From: Clostridiales bacterium
Lineage (GTDB): Bacteria > Bacillota > Clostridia > Saccharofermentanales > Saccharofermentanaceae
DNA length: 11,736 bases
Assembly (NCBI GenBank): GCA_016930475.1
Contig: JAFGGR010000042.1
Coordinates: 1 to 11,736, forward strand
Reading direction: 5' to 3'
In this document: positions 7,221-11,736 of the stretch, piece after piece
Numbering within the stretch: the first letter of the stretch is position 1
Layout of the letters: the number at the start of each line of letters is the position of its first letter
Position numbers and translations under genes: made by a program
The notes under the pieces: generated by a model
What the model was told of the DNA's origin: nothing
Databases searched by the model: none
Seen by the model: only the letters and a program-made list of their open reading frames with translations

Positions 7221-7229
7221 ATTATAACA
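7221..7229 (-). promoter_or_regulatory. Extended -10 promoter of the cdaA-glmM-glmS operon
   Basis: On the minus strand TGTTATAAT (7229-7221) is a perfect TATAAT with a TG extension one base upstream. No good -35 lies 16-18 bases further up, as is usual for extended -10 promoters. Transcription would start near 7214, leaving a leader of about 22 bases that includes the AGGAGG. It sits in the 53-base gap after the permease gene, so the operon has its own promoter even if the transporter message reads through. Confidence 0.6.
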
Positions 7230-7235
7230 TATAAG

Positions 7236-7250
7236 CGATAAGGCTTATCG
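7236..7250. repeat. 15-base palindrome upstream of the cdaA promoter
   Basis: CGATAAG (7236-7242) and CTTATCG (7244-7250) are perfect inverted repeats around one central base. They span the stop codon of the permease gene and lie where the -35 region of the cdaA promoter would be. As RNA it would make only a weak 5-bp hairpin with no U-tract, so an operator is a better guess than a terminator. Confidence 0.45.
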
Positions 7251-8213
7251 ATCTTCTCGAAAATAGGAGTGGCCGATTTCAGCGGGGCCGCTCCATGCCC
7301 TTTTTCGAGCGGAAGCGATCACAAGCACAATGATCGTCAAAAGAAACGGAAACATCGACATGATGTACTGGTTAAATATCGGCATCGCAGAAAGGTCCGG
7401 ATTCAGCTGAACATAGTACCCCAGAATCGACAGTGCACCGAAGACAAACGACCCGGCGATCGCCTTGATCGGGTGCCAGCGAACAAAAATAACCAGCGCG
7501 ACCACGAGCCATCCTTGTCCCGCGGTCATGCTGTCCGTCCAGGATCCCTGCTGAACCAAGGGCAGGTACAATCCGCCGAGCCCGCAAAGCATCCCTCCCA
7601 AAACGATATACATATACTTGATTCGAGTCACCTTGATCCCCGACGCATCAGCCGCTGCCGTGTTTTCGCCGGTCAACCGAAGAGCAAGTCCTTCGCGCGT
7701 TCTGAAAAGAAAAACAGCCAGAATAAAGGCGAGCAAAATAGCGGAATAAACGAAGAGATCATGAGACAGGAAGGCTCGATTGATATACTTCAGAAAGTCG
7801 TTTGAAGGATGATCGATATGAAACGGCTGATAGAGAAAATAGGCTCGAATCGCTTCCGGCGTAGTCGTTCCGGCGACCTTACTGCCGACGGAATTGGCTA
7901 ATCCGGCTCCGAACATCGTCAGTGCCAAGCCGGTCACGTTCTGGTTGACGCGAAGGGTAACGGTCAAAAAACCGTACATCAAAGCACCGAGACCCGATCC
8001 CAAGCAAGCCGCCAAAAAAGTAATGAGAAGCGAATTGGTTTGAACCGCGGCATAGTATCCGAAAGATCCGCCCAAAAGCATCATTCCCTCGACACCGAGG
8101 TTTAAGTGTCCCGCCCGTTCGGTCAGGAGCTCGCCCAACGTTCCCAGCAAGAGGATGACCGAAAAGGAGATCGCGGACGCGATGAATTCGGGACGGGTCA
8201 ATATCGCGATCAT
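7245..8213 (-). CDS. BMP-family ABC transporter, permease subunit 2 (NupQ-like)
   Basis: This is a 322-residue inner-membrane permease of the branched-chain amino acid/sugar type (BPD_transp_2), with roughly eight to ten hydrophobic segments. NLGVEGMMLLGG near residue 37 is the family hallmark motif. GENTAAADASGIKV, near the middle, is the cytoplasmic loop expected to contact the ATPase. Together with the preceding permease it would form the heterodimeric channel of a nucleoside importer like B. subtilis NupPQ. The start is the ATG at 8213, which overlaps the stop of permease 1 in an ATGA, with GGAGG 7 bases upstream. The longer frame to 8267 would add 18 hydrophilic residues and is rejected. 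It is the last transporter gene, and its stop lies inside the palindrome before cdaA. The substrate is inferred from the binding protein. Confidence 0.93.
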   Translation of the reverse strand: MIAILTRPEFIASAISFSVILLLGTLGELLTERAGHLNLGVEGMMLLGGSFGYYAAVQTNSLLITFLAACLGSGLGALMYGFLTVTLRVNQNVTGLALTMFGAGLANSVGSKVAGTTTPEAIRAYFLYQPFHIDHPSNDFLKYINRAFLSHDLFVYSAILLAFILAVFLFRTREGLALRLTGENTAAADASGIKVTRIKYMYIVLGGMLCGLGGLYLPLVQQGSWTDSMTAGQGWLVVALVIFVRWHPIKAIAGSFVFGALSILGYYVQLNPDLSAMPIFNQYIMSMFPFLLTIIVLVIASARKRAWSGPAEIGHSYFREDR

Positions 8214-9358
8214 GTTTCCCCCTCCTTCCCCTCGGACCCGAGCGTCGCCGGAGGGTCTCCGGAGCACACCGGTTTGTCCTCAACAAGGATCTGTTGCTTC
8301 ACCGGTTTTCTTCGATCGTAAATCAGTCGATACCGGAGAAAAAACTCGGAGCCCAAAAAGGACATCAGCATCAATCCCTTAATGATTTCCGCGACCGCGG
8401 CGGGGACACCCAGTCTCAACTGGATGGTTTGAGCCCCCTGCTCGAGTGCCGCGAAAAGAAAAGAAACCACCAAAATAATCGGAGCGGACAAATTCGCCAG
8501 CCAGGCGATCACGATCGCCGTGAAGCCTGCACCGCCCGCCAGACTTTCGGTTAAAGTAAAGGTCTCTCCGGCAAGCTTTGCCGCTCCGGCCAGGCCGACG
8601 ATACCACCGGACAAGAGAACACCGCCGAGCATGATTTTTTTGACGTTCATTCCGGCATAGTTTGCGGTCGGTTCGCTTTCTCCGACCACTCGGATCTCGT
8701 ATCCGGGCTTCGTCTTGTTGACGAGAATAAATACGACCACCGTTAACACCACAGGGATCAAAACACCGACGCTCACGCCCATCACCCGGGGAAGAAAGGC
8801 TTGAGTCTGAATGCTCTTGATTCCCGGAAATCCGCTTCTGCCCGGGTCTTTCCAAAGGTTGTAATAAAGATACTTCACAAATTCGATCGCCAAATAGTTC
8901 ATCATCAGAGTAAAAAGAGTTTCGTTGGTGCGCAGGTGAATACGAAAGATACCCGGAATCATCGCCCAGACAGCGCCTCCGATAAAACCCGCGATCAACA
9001 TCGTCGGGATCAGGATCCATCCGGATGTATTCGGGCCGGTGACCATCGAAATAAACATCGCGGCCGTCGCACCCATCAACAACTGGCCTTCGCCGCCGAT
9101 ATTCCAGAATTTCATTCGAAAAGCGACGGAAAGACCCAGGGCGGTGGTTGCCAGCGGGATCGCAAACGTGAGCGTATTGCGAAACGCATTGGCAGTTCCG
9201 AACGCTCCCGACAATAGAGTTGTCATCGACTTAAATGGATTATGCCCGAGAACTCCGATAAATAACATCGACAAGCCCATCCCGACGATAAAACCGAGGA
9301 TACGAAACAGGAAGGAATCGGAAAGAGAGGATTTTTCGCGTTTAGCGATTCGAAACAT
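8210..9358 (-). CDS. BMP-family ABC transporter, permease subunit 1 (NupP-like)
   Basis: This 382-residue membrane permease pairs with permease 2. The NIGGEGQLLMGA segment near residue 90 and the ESEPTANYAGMNVKK loop near 240 are characteristic of the larger permease of purine-nucleoside BMP transporters. About ten hydrophobic stretches are visible. The C-terminal tail of about 35 residues is hydrophilic (VEDKPVCSGDPPATLGSEGKEGET) and looks disordered. The start overlaps the end of the ATPase gene by 17 bases. The ribosome site is a G-rich GGGGGTGG lying very close to the ATG, weaker than its neighbours, so translation probably depends on coupling to the ATPase gene. Its stop overlaps the next start in an ATGA. 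The substrate is inferred. Confidence 0.92.
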   Translation of the reverse strand: MFRIAKREKSSLSDSFLFRILGFIVGMGLSMLFIGVLGHNPFKSMTTLLSGAFGTANAFRNTLTFAIPLATTALGLSVAFRMKFWNIGGEGQLLMGATAAMFISMVTGPNTSGWILIPTMLIAGFIGGAVWAMIPGIFRIHLRTNETLFTLMMNYLAIEFVKYLYYNLWKDPGRSGFPGIKSIQTQAFLPRVMGVSVGVLIPVVLTVVVFILVNKTKPGYEIRVVGESEPTANYAGMNVKKIMLGGVLLSGGIVGLAGAAKLAGETFTLTESLAGGAGFTAIVIAWLANLSAPIILVVSFLFAALEQGAQTIQLRLGVPAAVAEIIKGLMLMSFLGSEFFLRYRLIYDRRKPVKQQILVEDKPVCSGDPPATLGSEGKEGET

Positions 9359-10991
9359 AATCCACCCCCGATCTTAAGACCTCCAGTTTCGTCCCGGACA
9401 TCATCTGCCCGAGCTCGATCTTAGTCGTGTTCCTTGCGTCGACGATCCCCATGTTCTCGCCTTGACAAAGGACCAAGATCCGGTCACAAAGAGCCATCAG
9501 TACATCGAGATCCTCCCCGATATACAAGACAGAGACATTCCGTGCCTTTTGCTCGTTCAGAAGTCGATAGATCGTATAGGACGACTGAATATCCAATCCG
9601 CGGACGGCATAGGCGGCGATCATCAGTTTGGGCTTCAGATGGATCTCCCGACCGAGGATGACTTTTTGTATATTACCCCCGGAAAGAAGACGCACCGGGT
9701 GAGAGATACTCGGTGTAAGAATGTCCAGTTCTTCAACGATTTGCTCGGACTTGCTCCGCGCCGCATCCGAATGAATGAATATGCCTTTCTGAAAAGCGTA
9801 TTCCTTTAGGAGAACGTTTTCGACCATCCCCATGGAAGCGACCAGTCCCATGCCCAGACGGTCCTCGGGGATGAAACACATTGAAACACCTTTTGCCGAA
9901 ATGCTGCGTGGCGAAAGCCCCGTAATGCTTTCTCCGTCAACGGCGATCGCTCCACCGTCAGGACGGATGATCCCCGCGATGACTTCGCAGAGTTCCTTCT
10001 GCCCTCCTCCGGCCAGTCCGGCAACACCCAGTATTTCTCCGTAGAATGTCGAAAAGGAAACTCCCGAAAGCTTGCGGACACCCTTCTCGTCCAAATAGGA
10101 CAGAGAATCGACCCGCAAACATTCCTCATGCTCCGGATTCGGATCCGGCCTGGCGATTTCCAACTCGACCTTGTGACCGACCATCCGCTCAACAAGATCG
10201 TATGTATCTACTTCGGAAACAACAAGCGTATCCACGCTTCGTCCTTTTCGAAGGACTGTGACGCGATCGCAGAGTTCCATGATCTCGCCGAGTTTATGGC
10301 TGATAAAAACAACAGAACAGCCCCGGTCGCGCATATTGCGAAGAACACCGAAAAGTCTCTTGGTTTCCTGCGGAGTCAGGACCGCAGTCGGCTCGTCCAG
10401 GACCAATATCTTGGCCCCCCGGATCAGGACTTTGATGATCTCGACCGATTGCTTCTCGCTGACCGACAATTGCGACGCCGGTTTGTCCGGATCAAATTCG
10501 ACGTGAAAGCGGGAGGCGAACCGACGGACCAAGTCGCTTTTCCAATTTTTCCGATAACCGGACGATCGAATCGGCGCAGCAGTCTTATCTTCATGCCCAT
10601 CGGAATCGGCCGCTTGCCTGACGCTACGTATTGCATCCGCGATTTGCGTCCGACTCAGACCGGCCATGATGTTATCCGTCGCGGTCAGAGACTCCGCCAA
10701 TTTGAAGTGCTGATAAACCATTCCGATCCCGCAGCGTATCGCATCACCCGGAGAATGGAAAAACCTCTGTTTCCCGAATACCTCCAAAGAACCGCAATCG
10801 GGCCGATAAACACCGGATAAAACATTCATCAGTGTGCTTTTTCCGGAGCCGTTCTCACCGAGAAGCGCATGAATTTCACCCTGCCGAACCATGAAATCGA
10901 TTTGTTCGTTGGCGCATACCGAGCCGAAGGATTTGGATATCCCCCGCATCGAAAATGCCAACGCCCCGTATTGATCGCTCGGAAGAGTCAT
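9342..10991 (-). CDS. BMP-family ABC transporter, double ATP-binding subunit (NupO-like)
   Basis: This 549-residue cytoplasmic ATPase has two nucleotide-binding domains and should power the importer. Domain 1 has Walker A GENGSGKS (45-52), Q-loop VYQHF (92-96), signature LSVSE (175-179), Walker B ILVLDEP (195-201) and H-loop His232. Domain 2 is degenerate as usual in this family: GVAGLAGGGQKE (322-333) replaces Walker A, and LSGGN (436-440) is the signature. It differs from relatives of about 500-515 residues in two ways. About 20-25 extra, polar residues lie between the Q-loop and signature of domain 1 (roughly 112-153). The usual QPTRGLD after the second Walker B reads YAVRGLD (461-467). 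The ATG at 10991 has GGAG 9 bases upstream. A hairpin-bearing gap of 94 bases separates it from the binding-protein gene. Confidence 0.93.
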   Translation of the reverse strand: MTLPSDQYGALAFSMRGISKSFGSVCANEQIDFMVRQGEIHALLGENGSGKSTLMNVLSGVYRPDCGSLEVFGKQRFFHSPGDAIRCGIGMVYQHFKLAESLTATDNIMAGLSRTQIADAIRSVRQAADSDGHEDKTAAPIRSSGYRKNWKSDLVRRFASRFHVEFDPDKPASQLSVSEKQSVEIIKVLIRGAKILVLDEPTAVLTPQETKRLFGVLRNMRDRGCSVVFISHKLGEIMELCDRVTVLRKGRSVDTLVVSEVDTYDLVERMVGHKVELEIARPDPNPEHEECLRVDSLSYLDEKGVRKLSGVSFSTFYGEILGVAGLAGGGQKELCEVIAGIIRPDGGAIAVDGESITGLSPRSISAKGVSMCFIPEDRLGMGLVASMGMVENVLLKEYAFQKGIFIHSDAARSKSEQIVEELDILTPSISHPVRLLSGGNIQKVILGREIHLKPKLMIAAYAVRGLDIQSSYTIYRLLNEQKARNVSVLYIGEDLDVLMALCDRILVLCQGENMGIVDARNTTKIELGQMMSGTKLEVLRSGVDYVSNR

Positions 10992-11025
10992 CAGTCGCTT
11001 CTCCGATCTTTTGTCTTCATTATTT

Positions 11026-11059
11026 CACGGCATCCGGGGCTTTCACCCCGGATGCCGTG
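11026..11059 (-). other. Strong intercistronic hairpin (14-bp perfect stem)
   Basis: CACGGCATCCGGGG (11026-11039) pairs perfectly with CCCCGGATGCCGTG (11046-11059) around a 6-base loop. Flanking bases extend it a little. On the minus strand it is followed by AAATAATG rather than a U-tract, so it is not a standard rho-independent terminator. Between a binding-protein gene and its ATPase/permease genes, such a stem often protects the 3' end of the upstream message and lets the binding protein be made in excess. That role is inferred. Confidence 0.7.
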
Positions 11060-11085
11060 GAAAATATCGATTAATCAGAATCTAT

Positions 11086-11736
11086 TCAGGAGTCGATCGT
11101 TCCGATCACACCTTGAACAAACCACATCATGCCCATCTGGTCCTCATAAGAAAGGCTGGTACCCTCTTCAACCTTCAAATTACCGTCCTGGTCATAAATC
11201 GGTCCGGCAAACACAAATGCATTACCCTGCTCGGTGACCGTCGATCTGGCCGCTTCAACGGCCGCTTTGGCCTCATCACTGACAAGCGGCGAAAGGGCAT
11301 CTAACTTCGCTACGCCTTCCTTCATTCCGCCCCAATAATTCTCGACCTTCCATTTTCCGTCAAGGACCTGCTGGATCTTGTAGGTGTAATAAACTCCCCA
11401 TCCCCAGAGCGGAGCCGTCAAATATGCGTCCGGAGCTCCCGAGTAGGTCAAATCATAACCGACAGCGTACGCGCCGGCCGCTTCAGCGGCTTCGATCGCA
11501 GCGGGAGAATCCTGATGCTGAGCCATAACATCGACGCCTTCCGCAAGGAGAGCCTCGGCGGAAGCCTTTTCGACAGCCATGTCAAACCATGTGTTTGTCC
11601 AGACCACCTGAACGGTCGCATCCGGATTGACTGATTGCGCACCCAACGTATATGCGTTGATTCCGCGGATGACCTCGGGGATCGGGAAAGCGGCGACGTA
11701 TCCGAGTTTGTTGTTCTCGGTCATCAGGCCGGCAAC
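11086..11736 (-). CDS. BMP-family solute-binding protein, partial (N-terminus beyond the window)
   Basis: The last 216 residues of a basic membrane protein (BMP/PnrA-like) substrate-binding protein are present. The reading frame stays open through the right edge (Val-Ala-Gly-Leu before the first visible Met), so the signal peptide and lipobox are not seen. Family landmarks are KLGYVAAFPIPEVIRGINAY, WTNTWFD, EGVDVMAQHQDSPA and AYAVGYDLTY, all of which build the second lobe of the ligand cleft. Members of this family bind purine nucleosides or related compounds in B. subtilis (NupN), streptococci and spirochaetes. The gene order binding protein, ATPase, permease, permease matches nupNOPQ, so nucleoside uptake is the best guess. 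Substrate identity cannot be read from the visible part. The start and promoter lie outside the window. Confidence 0.92.
   Translation of the reverse strand, partial: VAGLMTENNKLGYVAAFPIPEVIRGINAYTLGAQSVNPDATVQVVWTNTWFDMAVEKASAEALLAEGVDVMAQHQDSPAAIEAAEAAGAYAVGYDLTYSGAPDAYLTAPLWGWGVYYTYKIQQVLDGKWKVENYWGGMKEGVAKLDALSPLVSDEAKAAVEAARSTVTEQGNAFVFAGPIYDQDGNLKVEEGTSLSYEDQMGMMWFVQGVIGTIDS

Noticed and set aside
7236..7250. Terminator after permease 2
   Set aside because: With one central base the palindrome folds only to about 5 bp with a 5-base loop, and no U-run follows.
8214..8267. Upstream extension of permease 2 starting MLRRPSGDARVR
   Set aside because: The extension is an arginine/glycine-rich read-through of the permease 1 tail. 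The ATG at 8213 has a well-spaced GGAGG and an ATGA overlap.
8379..9020. 213-codon frame on the minus strand, and similar frames at 679-1122, 3270-3719 and 7269-7805
   Set aside because: They overlap complete, conserved genes in another frame or strand, show arginine/serine-rich nonsense translations and lack ribosome sites.
10128..10820. Long open frame of 230 codons on the plus strand
   Set aside because: It lies entirely antisense to the ATPase gene, has no recognisable domain, and its composition is that of a shadow frame.
11026..11059. Rho-independent terminator ending the binding-protein transcript
   Set aside because: The stem is strong but no U-tract follows on the transcribed strand, and the downstream genes belong to the same transporter.

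Overview
The window looks like a stretch of a mid-GC bacterial chromosome, most likely Bacillota (Clostridia or a relative). The reasons are strong GGAGG-type ribosome sites in front of most genes, the Firmicutes-style cdaA/ybbR/glmM neighbourhood, a BMP-type nucleoside ABC transporter in the NupNOPQ order, and a stand-alone GlmU-C-like hexapeptide-repeat protein. The lineage is inferred from gene content only. No rRNA, tRNA, CRISPR, insertion sequence or phage gene was seen, and no gap between genes exceeds 300 bases.

Left part (1-2357): three short transcription units in alternating directions. A small HEAT-repeat protein (+) converges on a left-handed beta-helix GlmU-C-like protein (-), and the two share a bidirectional terminator. 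A polyphosphate kinase 2 family gene (+) is divergent from the GlmU-like gene and has its own recognisable promoter.

Middle part (2358-7191, minus strand): a cell-wall precursor and c-di-AMP cluster, read in the order cdaA, glmM, glmS. GlmS makes glucosamine-6-phosphate and GlmM isomerises it to glucosamine-1-phosphate. The c-di-AMP synthase CdaA is fused in one reading frame to a single-repeat YbbR (CdaR-like) domain, where the well-studied Bacillota have two separate genes. The fusion starts at TTG and has an extended -10 promoter with a nearby palindrome.

Right part (7245-11736, minus strand): a four-gene BMP-family ABC importer, probably for purine nucleosides. It is read as solute-binding lipoprotein (cut by the window edge), double-ATPase, permease 1, permease 2. 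The last three genes overlap, and a perfect 14-bp hairpin separates the binding-protein gene from the rest. The importer lies directly upstream of the cdaA operon on the same strand, so some read-through is plausible.

The points most worth a second look are the CdaA-YbbR fusion, the structured glmM-glmS spacer without a glmS ribozyme, the divergent ATPase, and a strong excess of the palindrome CGATCG, including five GCGATCGC octamers, across the window.
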